From DATKPC01 sp035524275 (lineage in GTDB: Bacteria > Pseudomonadota > Gammaproteobacteria > Burkholderiales > Burkholderiaceae_F): 39,323 bases of DNA. Below the pieces are notes generated by a model. It worked only from the letters and a program-made list of their open reading frames with translations. It made no database searches and was not told the origin of the DNA. This document shows positions 8,734 to 16,979 of this stretch, one piece after another (the first letter of the stretch is position 1; every line of letters starts with the position of its first letter). A program made the position numbers and the translations under genes. The stretch is from the NCBI GenBank assembly GCA_035524275.1, contig DATKPC010000079.1, positions 1-39,323 of the forward strand, read 5' to 3'.

Positions 8734-8762
8734 TTTCATCGTTCGCGGCGATCCACTACAGT
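8734..8762 (+). promoter_or_regulatory. Possible sigma-70 promoter for the HD-GYP gene
   Basis: TTTCAT (8734-8739) and TACAGT (8757-8762) are separated by 17 bp, 38 bp before the TTG start at 8800, in the only gap between two divergent genes. The match to consensus is moderate. Confidence 0.3.
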
Positions 8763-8799
8763 CAGCACCGGCGCGCATGCTTCCGGGGAGCGGCTCGAT

Positions 8800-9942
8800 T
8801 TGATCACGTCCGAGGCACCGGCGGTTTCGACGACGAATCCGGCCACGATACTCATCGTCGACGACATTCCGGAGAATCTCGTCATCCTGGGCGACCTGCT
8901 GCGACCCGTCTATCGGGTCCGGGCCGCAACGTCCGGGCGGCGCGCGCTGCAGATCGCGGCGACCGACCCGCGCCCGGACCTGATCCTGCTCGACGTGATG
9001 ATGCCGGACATGGACGGCTATGCCGTGCTCGATGCGCTGCGGCGCGATCCGCAGCTTCACGACATACCGGTGATCTTCGTCACGGCGATGAACTCCGAAC
9101 ACGACGAGGAGTCCGGGCTCGCCCTGGGCGCGGTGGACTACATCACGAAGCCCGTGCGTCCGCCGATCGTGCAGGCCCGTGTCAGGACGCAACTCGAACT
9201 GAAGCGGGCGCGCGACCTGCTCGCCAACCACAACGCCATCCTGGAAGTGGAGGTGGAGCGCCGGACGCGCGAGAGCCAACTGGTCCAGGACGTCACGATC
9301 CACGCGCTGGCACGCCTCGCGGAGACGCGGGACAACGAGACCGGCAACCACCTGCTGAGGACCCAGGCCTACGTGCGCGTGCTCGCGCGGGCGCTGCGCG
9401 AGCATCCGCGGTTCAGCGCGCAACTCGACGACCACACGATCGAGGCGATCGCCAAGTCGGCTCCGCTGCACGATATCGGCAAGGTCGGCATCCCGGACCG
9501 GATCCTGCTCAAGCCCGGCAAGCTCGACCCGGAGGAATGGATCGTGATGAAGACGCATACGCTTCTCGGCGCCGAGGCCATCGAGCAGGCGGAACGCGAC
9601 GCCGCGCGCCCGGTGGAATTCCTGCGCCACGCGAAGGAGATCGCGCGTTCGCACCACGAACGCTGGGACGGCAACGGCTATCCGGACGGGCTCGCCGGCG
9701 ATGCCATTCCGGTGTCGGCGCGGTTGATGGCGGTCGCCGACGTGTTCGACGCGCTGATCAGCAAGCGGGTCTACAAGGAACCGATGGCCCTGGCGAGCGC
9801 TCGCGACCTCATTGCGCGCGGCGGACCGCGGCAATTCGACCCGGACGTCCTCGCGGCCTTTTTCTCGTCGTTCGACGAATTCGCCCGGATCGCGATCCGT
9901 TATTCGGATCATCGCGACGCCGTCGAATCGGGGACAGGCTGA
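8800..9942 (+). CDS. Response regulator with HD-GYP cyclic-di-GMP phosphodiesterase output
   Basis: 380 residues. Residues ~16-135 form a receiver domain: acidic pair D21-D22, phospho-acceptor D65 (LILLDVMMPDMDGY) and K117. A coiled linker (~135-160) joins it to an HD-GYP domain at ~160-355. Metal and catalytic residues are in place: H224-D225 (HDIGKVGIPD), H253, H285-H286, the GYP motif at 293-295 (HHERWDGNGYPDGL) and ADVFD. It should hydrolyse c-di-GMP under phosphorylation control (family knowledge). The start is a TTG at 8800 with GGGGAG at 8785-8790. It is followed after 26 bp by a REC-HPt gene, so the pair likely forms one phosphorelay output; no histidine kinase gene is adjacent. Confidence 0.9.
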   Translation: MITSEAPAVSTTNPATILIVDDIPENLVILGDLLRPVYRVRAATSGRRALQIAATDPRPDLILLDVMMPDMDGYAVLDALRRDPQLHDIPVIFVTAMNSEHDEESGLALGAVDYITKPVRPPIVQARVRTQLELKRARDLLANHNAILEVEVERRTRESQLVQDVTIHALARLAETRDNETGNHLLRTQAYVRVLARALREHPRFSAQLDDHTIEAIAKSAPLHDIGKVGIPDRILLKPGKLDPEEWIVMKTHTLLGAEAIEQAERDAARPVEFLRHAKEIARSHHERWDGNGYPDGLAGDAIPVSARLMAVADVFDALISKRVYKEPMALASARDLIARGGPRQFDPDVLAAFFSSFDEFARIAIRYSDHRDAVESGTG

Positions 9943-9968
9943 AACCGCGCGACGTTCGGGAGCCCCCC

Positions 9969-10820
9969 TTGTCCCTGCCCAGCCCGTCGGGCCGCCGCTT
10001 CCATGGCGCGCGGATACTCCTGGTCGACGACAATCCGATCAATCGCGACGTGGCGACCGGCCTGCTCGAGCTTCTCGACGTCGTCGTCGAACCGGCTGGC
10101 AACGGCCAGGAAGCGGTCGCGATGGCGGCACAGCGGCGCTATGACCTGATCCTCATGGACGTGCAGATGCCGGTCCTGGATGGCCTGGAGGCCACGCGTC
10201 GGATTCGCCGCCTGCCCCACGGCGACACAGTGCCGATCGTCGCGATGACGGCCGACGCGTTCGAGGAGGACCGCAGGCGCTGTCTCGATGCCGGGATGTG
10301 CGACCACCTGAGCAAGCCCGTCGAATTCAACGCCCTGGAGGCGACGCTTGCGCGCTGGATCGGGCGCGTCGCCGGCGATCCGAGTCGACACGATGGCGCG
10401 GCGTCGAGCGGCGGCCGATCGGACGCGGCGCCCACTGCCGCCGGCACGCTGCCGGGCGTCGACGGGCGGCTCGGAATGAAGATCGCCGGCGGCGAGATCG
10501 GTGCCTTCCGCGAACTGATGAGGCGGTTCGTGCGCCACGGCCTGCAGGAAGCGTCCCAGCTCGCGCAGCACGTGTCGCAAGCCGAACTCGAGGAAGCCGG
10601 GCGGCGCGCGCATTCGATCGCCGGATCCGCGGGGATGGTCGGCGCCTACGACATTTCGCGCCACGCCGTGGCGATCGTCGCGCTGATCCGGCAAGGCAGC
10701 GGGGCGCCGGCACTGGCCGAACCCCTCGGAGCGCTGCGCGCGGCGCTCGCGGCGCTCGACGAGGCTCTCGCGCCCGACGTTGGCGATGGGCGAGCCCCGC
10801 CGACGGCGGGCCCGACGTGA
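9969..10820 (+). CDS. Receiver-HPt phosphorelay protein
   Basis: A 283-residue protein with no enzymatic output domain. Residues ~14-135 are a receiver: D20-D21, phospho-acceptor D64 (LILMDVQMPVLDGLEATRRI) and K116 (SKPVEF). A low-complexity linker (~136-162) leads to an HPt domain whose phospho-accepting histidine is H215 in RRAHSIAGSAGMVGA. This looks like the C-terminal half of a hybrid histidine kinase, made as a separate protein. The frame is open far upstream, but that part is antisense-like noise over the HD-GYP gene. I place the start at the TTG at 9969 because GGGAG (9958-9962) sits 6 bp upstream and the domain begins shortly after. Confidence 0.85.
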   Translation: MSLPSPSGRRFHGARILLVDDNPINRDVATGLLELLDVVVEPAGNGQEAVAMAAQRRYDLILMDVQMPVLDGLEATRRIRRLPHGDTVPIVAMTADAFEEDRRRCLDAGMCDHLSKPVEFNALEATLARWIGRVAGDPSRHDGAASSGGRSDAAPTAAGTLPGVDGRLGMKIAGGEIGAFRELMRRFVRHGLQEASQLAQHVSQAELEEAGRRAHSIAGSAGMVGAYDISRHAVAIVALIRQGSGAPALAEPLGALRAALAALDEALAPDVGDGRAPPTAGPT

Positions 10821-10901
10821 ATGTTTGCCTGGACGAAACGGTAGATATTTGTATGATTTAGCCGTTTTCCTCCCACTGCACACGTTGCGGGCGCATTCGC
10901 C

Positions 10902-11378
10902 GTGGCCGACGCCCCCGAAATCGACGCCGAACTGCGCGAAGCAGTCAACCACCTCAGCGCCTCGATCCGGGAGACGCGCGAACTGTATCGCGGCGTCGCG
11001 TCGATGATGTTCTTCCGCTTTCGCCTGGTGCCAACGGCGAATCGCATGCATCAGTTGGTCGGACGGGGCAGCATGACGACCGCCTCGACGGCGCTGGCCC
11101 GTTTCTGGCAGGACGTGCGGCGAGCGGCCCGGCCGACGATCGATCATCCGGACCTGCCGCCCGAACTTCAGCGCCGCGCAGGCGAACTCGTCGCGACCCT
11201 CTGGTCGCTGGCGCATACCGCGGCTGCCGGGCAGGGGACCTTTCCGGACCGATCGGCGCCGGCGTCGTCCACGGCCACCGGAACCCTAGGCGTCGGCCCG
11301 GCGCCGGAGGAACTCGCCCGCGAGTTGCTCTCGATTCGGGCGACGCTGGCGCCGCGGCGGGGGCGCGGGTCCGGCTGA
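10902..11378 (+). CDS. KfrA-like DNA-binding protein (N-terminal domain type)
   Basis: 158 residues. The stretch VPTANRMHQLVGRGSMTTA followed by a Trp-containing helix fits the KfrA N-terminal helix-turn-helix (PT..R....G.GS..T....L..W), known from plasmid stability regulators and also found in chromosomal proteins. The long coiled-coil tail of plasmid KfrA is absent; the C-terminal ~60 residues look disordered. A stop codon lies upstream in frame at 10854-10856 and the GTG at 10902 is the only reasonable start, though its ribosome-binding site is weak. An AT-rich stretch (10821-10860) upstream could hold the promoter and an autoregulatory site. It is chromosomal here by context, with no partition or replication genes nearby. 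Family assignment rests on motif recognition only. Confidence 0.6.
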   Translation: MADAPEIDAELREAVNHLSASIRETRELYRGVASMMFFRFRLVPTANRMHQLVGRGSMTTASTALARFWQDVRRAARPTIDHPDLPPELQRRAGELVATLWSLAHTAAAGQGTFPDRSAPASSTATGTLGVGPAPEELARELLSIRATLAPRRGRGSG

Positions 11379-11386
11379 TCGAAGGG

Positions 11387-11911
11387 CTACGCGGCCAGCC
11401 TTTGCCCGATTTCGCGAAGCCAACCCGACCATCCCGGACCCGGGCGTGCGCGCGCCGTCGACAGCCGCTCGTCGAGCGGCTCGGCGTCGGAAACGGCGAA
11501 ATGCGGTCGGGCCTCGCCGCGAGCCTCGCAGGCGTCCGGCTCGAAGCCCAGCGTCGCGAGCAGGTCGATCTCCCGCGGATTGCCGCTGCCCGCCATCATC
11601 GCCACCGTTCGAACACCGTGTTCGCGGTGAAGCACGCGCAGCAAGGCGACGAGCCCCGTGCACACGACCTCGCGCGTGAGGTGCCGGCGCCCCACGAGGT
11701 AGGCGACCCAGGCCTGGTGTCCCGGCACGATCGTCGCCTGCAGGTAGCCGACCTCGACCCCGTGCACGACGATCCCGCAGTCGAGCCAGCGCTTCGAGCC
11801 ATCCGCGGCCGCGCGGCGGGTACGCACGACGATCCGCGAGGACCCGTCCGAAGGCGCGTCGTCGAGGAGCCAGGGATCGCCTGCCCGGAACGTCAGCTTG
11901 AGCGCGGTCAT
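11387..11911 (-). CDS. GNAT-like acetyltransferase domain protein
   Basis: 174 residues. The central part (GYLQATIVPGHQAWVAYLV, then a helix, then VAMMAGSGNPREIDLLATLGF) follows the GNAT strand-helix-strand pattern and ends with the typical LGF-x-P element. The acetyl-CoA-binding R/QxxGxG/A motif is not clearly kept (GRRHLTREV occupies that position), so activity is uncertain. The protein is Arg-rich and has no signal peptide. It is transcribed divergently from the LysR gene at 12027 and convergently with the KfrA-like gene, 8 bp between stops. It could be a stand-alone modification enzyme; I cannot name a substrate. Confidence 0.55.
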   Translation of the reverse strand: MTALKLTFRAGDPWLLDDAPSDGSSRIVVRTRRAAADGSKRWLDCGIVVHGVEVGYLQATIVPGHQAWVAYLVGRRHLTREVVCTGLVALLRVLHREHGVRTVAMMAGSGNPREIDLLATLGFEPDACEARGEARPHFAVSDAEPLDERLSTARARPGPGWSGWLREIGQRLAA

Positions 11912-11976
11912 CTGTCAGGTCACCTCACAATACGAGCGAGGCGAATGCTAGGGGCCTGCAATGGACTGGACAACCG

Positions 11977-11994
11977 ATTTATTTTGCGCTAAAT
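11977..11994. promoter_or_regulatory. LysR-type operator-like inverted repeat
   Basis: ATTTA (11977-11981) and TAAAT (11990-11994) form an inverted repeat with 8 bp between them, and T11979/A11991 fit the T-N11-A pattern of LysR-type binding sites. It stands in an AT-rich patch 33 bp before the LysR start at 12027, where autoregulation would be expected. Confidence 0.4.
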
Positions 11995-12026
11995 GTTAGA
12001 AAAATTCACAGGTCGAATCGAACGCA

Positions 12027-12917
12027 ATGACGAGCCGTTTGCCACCGCTGTCGGCGGTGCGCGTCTTCGAGGCGGCGGCGCGCCACGCCAGTTTCAGTGC
12101 GGCCGCCGATGAGCTCTTCGTCACCCACGGGGCGATAAGCCATCAGGTCAAGGCGCTGGAGGCCCACCTCGGCGTGACGTTATTCCGGCGCGAAGGCCGT
12201 CGTGTCGCGCTGACCGACGAGGGACGTTTCTTCGCCGAACGCGTCCGCTCCGCGCTGTCGCAGATCGCGGAGGCGGCGGCGGCGCTGGTCCGCCGCAAGC
12301 CGACGAACCGGCTGACGATCAGCGCGCTGCCGTCGTTTGCCGCGCGCTGGCTGATGCCGCGCATCGGCGGTTTCATGGCACGGCACCCGGAAATCGAGGT
12401 GAGCATCCAGGCCACGATGGCGTTGGCCGATTTCGATCGCGACCAGGTCGACGTCGCGGTTCGGTTCGGGCGCGGGCAGTGGCCCCGGATGCACAGCGAA
12501 CTCCTGCTGCCGGAAACCTATTTTCCCGTCTGCAGTCCGCGACTCAACGACGGAAAGCTGCCTCGGGTACCGCGGGACCTGGCTCGCCTGCCGCTCCTTC
12601 GCTCGTCGCAGGAGCCGTGGCAGCCGTGGTTTCGCGTCGCTGGCCTCGACTGGCCGGAGCCGACCGGCCTCGACTTCAACGACGCCGGCATCATGCTGCA
12701 GGCCGCCGTGGAGCAGCGCGGCGTGGCCCTGGCTCGACGCAGCATTGCGGAACTCGACCTCGCCGCCGGCCGCCTCGTTCGCCTGTTCGACGTCGACTTG
12801 CCGTCGGACTCGGCAAACTACGTGACATGGCCGGGCGAAGCCGAGGCCCCGCGCAAGGTGCTGGCATTCCGCGAGTGGCTGTTCGACGAGGTGGCCGCCG
12901 CGGGGCAGAATCCGTGA
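12027..12917 (+). CDS. LysR-family transcriptional regulator, GcvA type
   Basis: 296 residues. The N-terminal winged helix-turn-helix (LPPLSAVRVFEAAARHASFS, FVTHGAISHQVKALEAHLGV, LFRREGRRVALTDEG) is the GcvA/AmpR-like subgroup signature. A PBP2-type effector domain covers ~90-290 (LTISALPSFAARWLMPRIGG is its usual start). GcvA relatives control glycine cleavage, beta-lactamase or assorted metabolic genes, so the name does not give the target. The oxidoreductase at 12931 starts 13 bp after its stop and is probably co-transcribed, making it the first candidate target along with the regulator itself. Confidence 0.92.
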   Translation: MTSRLPPLSAVRVFEAAARHASFSAAADELFVTHGAISHQVKALEAHLGVTLFRREGRRVALTDEGRFFAERVRSALSQIAEAAAALVRRKPTNRLTISALPSFAARWLMPRIGGFMARHPEIEVSIQATMALADFDRDQVDVAVRFGRGQWPRMHSELLLPETYFPVCSPRLNDGKLPRVPRDLARLPLLRSSQEPWQPWFRVAGLDWPEPTGLDFNDAGIMLQAAVEQRGVALARRSIAELDLAAGRLVRLFDVDLPSDSANYVTWPGEAEAPRKVLAFREWLFDEVAAAGQNP

Positions 12918-12930
12918 CCGGAGGGCAACG

Positions 12931-13929
12931 ATGAAGCGCGTACGCTGGGGCATCCTTTCGACGGCGTCGATCGGCACTCGCAAGGTGATTCCGGGAATGC
13001 AGGCGAGCCCGGAACTCGACGTGGCGGCCATCGCATCGCGCGACCCGGCCCGCGCCCGGGAGGCCGCCGCCGAGCTTCGGATTCCGCGGGCCTACGGGTC
13101 GTACGAGGAACTGCTTGCCGACCCGGACATCGAGGTCATCTACAACCCGCTTCCGAACCACCTCCACGTCCCGTGGACACGAGCCGCCGCCGAGGCCGGC
13201 AAGCACGTGCTCTGCGAGAAGCCGATGTCGCTTCACGCCGCGGACCTGGACGTGCTGCGCCCTCTGGCGACGAAGGTCCATATCCGCGAAGCGTTCATGG
13301 TCCGGCATCATCCGCAATGGATCGAAACGCGTGACCGGATCCGGGGTGGCGACATCGGCGACCTTCGCTTCATCCACGTCGCGTTCGCCTACTTCAACAG
13401 CGATCCGGCGAACATCCGGAACATCGCCGACATCGGCGGCGGCGCGCTGTACGACATCGGCTGCTATGCGATCGTGGCCGGACGATGGTTCTTCGACGCC
13501 GAGCCGCTGCGAGTCGCTGCGAGCGTGGATCGCGACCCGGGTTTCGGCACCGATCGCACGACGACCGGCATCCTCGACTTCGGATCGAGCCGCCAACTGG
13601 CGTTCAGCGTCTCGACGCAGAGCGCGCCCTTCCAGCGCGTGCAGCTGGTCGGCACGCGCGGCCGGATCGAGATCGAGATTCCCTTCAATGCGCCACCGGA
13701 TCGCGCCTGCCGCTATGCGATCGACGACGGTTCCGCGCTCGACGGCAGCGGCATCCGGCAGGAGAGCGTCGGCGTCGCGGACCAGTACCGGCTGCAGGCG
13801 GAAGCGTTCTCGCGCGCGGTGCGCTCGCAGTCGCCAGACGCGTCGTCGATCGACGATGCCGCGGCCAACCTGCGGATCATCGAGGCGCTGTTGGCCTCGG
13901 AAAAGAGCGGGCGATTCGAGCGTCCGTGA
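12931..13929 (+). CDS. Gfo/Idh/MocA-family NAD(P)-dependent oxidoreductase
   Basis: 332 residues. Residues 1-120 are a Rossmann fold opening RVRWGILSTASIGTRKVIPG, with the family motif CEKPMSL near residue 95 that supplies the catalytic Lys. The C-terminal alpha/beta domain contains GGGALYDIGCYAI, the usual D-x-G-x-Y element. These enzymes oxidise or reduce sugars, inositols and sugar-like compounds with NAD(P). GGAGGG at 12921-12926 precedes the ATG. It follows the LysR gene by 13 bp, forming a two-gene unit. The substrate cannot be told from sequence. Confidence 0.9.
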   Translation: MKRVRWGILSTASIGTRKVIPGMQASPELDVAAIASRDPARAREAAAELRIPRAYGSYEELLADPDIEVIYNPLPNHLHVPWTRAAAEAGKHVLCEKPMSLHAADLDVLRPLATKVHIREAFMVRHHPQWIETRDRIRGGDIGDLRFIHVAFAYFNSDPANIRNIADIGGGALYDIGCYAIVAGRWFFDAEPLRVAASVDRDPGFGTDRTTTGILDFGSSRQLAFSVSTQSAPFQRVQLVGTRGRIEIEIPFNAPPDRACRYAIDDGSALDGSGIRQESVGVADQYRLQAEAFSRAVRSQSPDASSIDDAAANLRIIEALLASEKSGRFERP

Positions 13930-13956
13930 CGCCGCGGCGGCGGCCTTGGACGCTGC

Positions 13957-16260
13957 TCAGTGCTCGGCGTCGACGAAGGGGACGGTGAGCCACTCGTCCT
14001 GCGACGGCGATGGCGCCTCGGCGCGCGGGCGCCGCGACGATCCGCCGAAAGGAGCCAGGCTGCTCACCGACGGCGGGTTGTGCTCGATGTGGTCGCGCGC
14101 GAAGCGGACGAACTCGTCGGCGGGCAGAGGACGGCTGAACAGGTAGCCCTGGACCTTCTCGCAGCCCAGCTTCACGAGAAAGTCGAGCTGCGCACGGTTC
14201 TCCACGCCTTCGGCAACGACCTCCTTCTTCAGCGTGTGCGCCATGTTGATCATCGCCGCGACGATCGTGCCGGCATCCGCATTGATGGCGGCGTCCGCGA
14301 TGAACATCTGGTCGAGCTTGACGACCTGCGCGTGAAGCGTCTTCAGGTAGCTGAACGACGCGTAGCCGCTGCCGAAATCATCGATCGCGAAGACGACGCC
14401 GGCCTGCGACAGCTCGTTCATCGCATTCATCGCCGCCTTGCCGCGCTGCAGGAACATCGACTCGGTGACCTCGATCTCGAGCGTCTCGCGCGGCATCTCG
14501 GCCATCTGCAGCGCATGCTCGACCGTGCGCACGAAATTCGACCGCCGCAGCTGCTCGATCGAGACGTTGACCGCGATCCGCGGAATGCCGAGTCCGTCGG
14601 CGCGCCAGCGGCGGAACTGCATGCAGGCTTCGCGAATGACCCACGAGCCGATCGCGTCGATCAGTCCGTTCTCCTCCGCGAAGGGGATGAACGCGGAGGG
14701 CGCCAGCAGTCCCTGTTCCGGGTGCTGCCAGCGGACCAGCGCCTCGACCGTGCAGATGCGGCCCGTGCGCACTTCCAGCTGCGGCTGGAAATGCAGCACG
14801 AACTCGCCGCGCTCGAGAGCCTGGCGCAATTCGCGGTCCAGCGCGACGCGCCGGCGCGTCTCGATGTTCATGCTTTCTTCGTAGTAGGCGAAGCGGCTGC
14901 GCCCTTCGTCCTTGGCGCGGTACATCGCGGTGTCCGCCTTCTTGATCAGGTCCTCCGCGTCCGTTCCATCGTCCGGGTAGATCGAGATCCCGACGCTGGC
15001 TCCGATGTAGACCGTCTCGCCGCCGATGTCGAAGGGGCGCGACAGCACCTTGATGAGGTTGCGCGCGGACGCACCGCTGTCGCGGCCGGAGATCAGGCCG
15101 CTCACGAGGATCGCGAACTCGTCGCCGCCGTGCCGCGCGACGGTGTCCTCCTCGCGAATCGTGCGCCGGATGCGATCGGCCGCGCTGCGCAGGAGTTCGT
15201 CGCCGGCGACGTGCCCGAGCGTGTCGTTGGTCTGCTTGAAGCGATCGAGGTCCAGCACGAGGACGGCGACGCGACTGCGGTTGCGCTGCGCGTGGGCCAG
15301 TTCGGACTGCAGCGCCGAGACCAGGGCCGGGCGGTTGGGGAGGCCGGTGAGCGTGTCCAGGTGCGCCGCCGATGTCGGATCAGGCAGGCGCTCCGCCGCG
15401 ATGCAGGCCGCGTCGACGCGCGCCAGCAGGTCCTGCAGAAGCTCCGACTGGTCCGGCGCCAGCGTGCGCGAGTTGCCGTACGCGAAGACGGCGAAGCCAC
15501 GCGGCGTCTCCCGCGCACCGATGCGCAGGACGAGCGCCGTGCCGCCTTCGCCGCATTCCGCGCGCAACTGCGCCATGATCGCCGCCGGCAGCGGCAGCAC
15601 GCCGTCCCACGACGTACCCTGGTGCGACGCGACGCGCGTCGCCCAGTCGCCCGTCGCCGGCAGGCGGTTGCGCTCGATCCGCGTCAGGTTGCGCGCACGC
15701 AGGACATGGAAGCGCATCAGTGCCGGGGCCTCGTCGTCGACCAGCGCCAGCACCAGCGCGTCCGATTCGGCGACGTAGGCGAGGCAGGGCATCGCGAGCT
15801 TCACGACCTCGGCCGGGTCCGGCTGCGCGAGGATCGAACGATCGATCTGCGACAGCGTACGCAGGCTGACGAAATGCATGCCGAGGCCCCGCGTCATCGC
15901 GGCCAGCCCACGGCCAAGTTCGCCCAGCAGGTCGCGGCCGCCGACCGGCGGGCCGGCGCTGAAATCGCGCGACGCGACGCGGCGCACGGCGCCGACGAGC
16001 GCCTTCAAGCGGGCGTGGTCGTGGCGGGCCCGGCGCGTGCCCAGCGCCACGGTCGCCAACGCGCTCGCGATGACGACGGCCATGGCGACCCGTCCGAGCC
16101 AGGGCGACCCGGATCCGGCGGCGGCCCAGCCGATGGCGCCGGCAAGCGTGCACACCGGCAGCAACGCCACGCCGGCGGCCGACAGGGTTCCCGCCGGACT
16201 CGCGGGTTCCGCGATGGCGGCTGGCGTCACCGGCGCGCTCGTCGGTTCCACGATCCTCAC
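13957..16260 (-). CDS. Membrane-associated GGDEF-EAL diguanylate cyclase/phosphodiesterase
   Basis: About 767 residues from the GTG at 16260; the frame stays open to 16536 but that extension is Pro/Arg-rich and unlike a protein N-terminus, so the start is uncertain. Two hydrophobic segments near the N-terminus (LLPVCTLAGAIGWAAAG and VAMAVVIASALATVAL) are followed by a HAMP-like region and a GAF-like sensor region. A GGDEF domain follows (RHGGDEFAIL, intact active site) and then an EAL domain (VEALVRWQHPEQG, EVTESMF, IDDFGSGYASF, AEGVE, QGYLFSRP). All signature residues for making and breaking c-di-GMP look present, so which activity dominates cannot be read. It stands alone on the minus strand, convergent with the Gfo/Idh gene. 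Confidence 0.9.
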   Translation of the reverse strand: MRIVEPTSAPVTPAAIAEPASPAGTLSAAGVALLPVCTLAGAIGWAAAGSGSPWLGRVAMAVVIASALATVALGTRRARHDHARLKALVGAVRRVASRDFSAGPPVGGRDLLGELGRGLAAMTRGLGMHFVSLRTLSQIDRSILAQPDPAEVVKLAMPCLAYVAESDALVLALVDDEAPALMRFHVLRARNLTRIERNRLPATGDWATRVASHQGTSWDGVLPLPAAIMAQLRAECGEGGTALVLRIGARETPRGFAVFAYGNSRTLAPDQSELLQDLLARVDAACIAAERLPDPTSAAHLDTLTGLPNRPALVSALQSELAHAQRNRSRVAVLVLDLDRFKQTNDTLGHVAGDELLRSAADRIRRTIREEDTVARHGGDEFAILVSGLISGRDSGASARNLIKVLSRPFDIGGETVYIGASVGISIYPDDGTDAEDLIKKADTAMYRAKDEGRSRFAYYEESMNIETRRRVALDRELRQALERGEFVLHFQPQLEVRTGRICTVEALVRWQHPEQGLLAPSAFIPFAEENGLIDAIGSWVIREACMQFRRWRADGLGIPRIAVNVSIEQLRRSNFVRTVEHALQMAEMPRETLEIEVTESMFLQRGKAAMNAMNELSQAGVVFAIDDFGSGYASFSYLKTLHAQVVKLDQMFIADAAINADAGTIVAAMINMAHTLKKEVVAEGVENRAQLDFLVKLGCEKVQGYLFSRPLPADEFVRFARDHIEHNPPSVSSLAPFGGSSRRPRAEAPSPSQDEWLTVPFVDAEH

Positions 16261-16660
16261 TCGGGCGTCACGACAAGTCTGGCGCCGCGAACGCGGACGC
16301 GGACGCGAAAGCGGAGGCGGACGTCGACAGGGACTTGGCGGATTCGGTGGCTGCGGACATGGAAACGGTCGACTCCGTTCGGGCGCTTCCGGCCCCGGAC
16401 TGCCGGAAACGAAAGGATTATCGAATCGGCCCCGAGCGGGCGAGGCGCGAAACAGCGAGCGAAAGGCCCGCCTATTCGCGCTGAAAGCCCGCGACCCCGC
16501 GCCCTCGCGGCGGGCAGCGGGGGGCCTGGAAGGCATCGGTCGCGGTGCTCGAATGTAAGCAAAAGCAAGGGGGCGGCGAGATCGTCAACCCGGCGGCCGG
16601 ATGCGCCGTTTTTGACGTCGGGCACGCGCCCGGAATCCTCCAACCCCAGGGAGTCACCAG
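16261..16660. other. Divergent intergenic region with hexamer repeat
   Basis: About 400 bp between the GGDEF-EAL start and the SmbP-like gene. It remains open on the minus strand to 16536, but I do not think it is translated. Bases 16287-16322 hold six near-identical copies of a GCGRAN hexamer (mostly GCGGAC). TTGACG near 16610 on the plus strand could be a -35 for the SmbP-like gene, but no good -10 follows. Confidence 0.4.
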
Positions 16661-16921
16661 ATGAACGTCAACAAGATCCTGCTTGCCGCCACCTCCTCGC
16701 TCGCGCTCGTCGCCGGCCTCGCCGTCGGTGCCGAAGTGCGCGACTGGCGCGATCTCGACAAGGTCCACAAGCACATCGTCGAATCGATCCACGAGATGGA
16801 ACGGGCCCGCGCCGCCAATCACTACGACATGGCCGGGCACGGCGCCAAGGCGGAACAGCTGCTGCGCGACGCCGAGCACGAGCTGCACGAGGCGGTGGAA
16901 GCGTCCAAGGCTGCGCACTAA
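16661..16921 (+). CDS. Small periplasmic metal-binding protein, SmbP-like
   Basis: 86 residues. A signal peptide (MNVNKILLAATSSLALVAGL, cleavage near AVGA-E) precedes a ~62-residue mature helical protein rich in His and Glu. The pattern of paired His residues on helices (VHKHIVESIHEME, NHYDMAGHGAKAEQ, AEHELHEAVE) resembles SmbP of Nitrosomonas, a small periplasmic copper-binding helix bundle. AGGGAG at 16648-16653 gives a strong ribosome-binding site for the ATG. A short hairpin follows the stop. A metal-binding role is inferred from the resemblance; the gene has no metal-transport neighbour. Confidence 0.6.
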   Translation: MNVNKILLAATSSLALVAGLAVGAEVRDWRDLDKVHKHIVESIHEMERARAANHYDMAGHGAKAEQLLRDAEHELHEAVEASKAAH

Positions 16922-16942
16922 GGCGGAGCCACGCGCTCCGTC
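16922..16942 (+). terminator. Hairpin after the SmbP-like gene
   Basis: CGGAGC (16924-16929) pairs with GCTCCG (16935-16940) across a 5-nt loop and can be extended by two pairs including one G-U. It starts right after the stop codon. No clean T-tract follows, so it may be a weak terminator or an mRNA-stabilising hairpin. Confidence 0.3.
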
Positions 16943-16979
16943 GCCGTGCTAATTTCCTCCCGGCGGCGGAGCGCAAGGC

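Noticed and set aside
8688..9968. Long upstream extension of the REC-HPt protein
   Set aside because: It overlaps the HD-GYP gene in another frame and is Arg-rich; the receiver starts soon after the TTG at 9969, which has its own ribosome-binding site.
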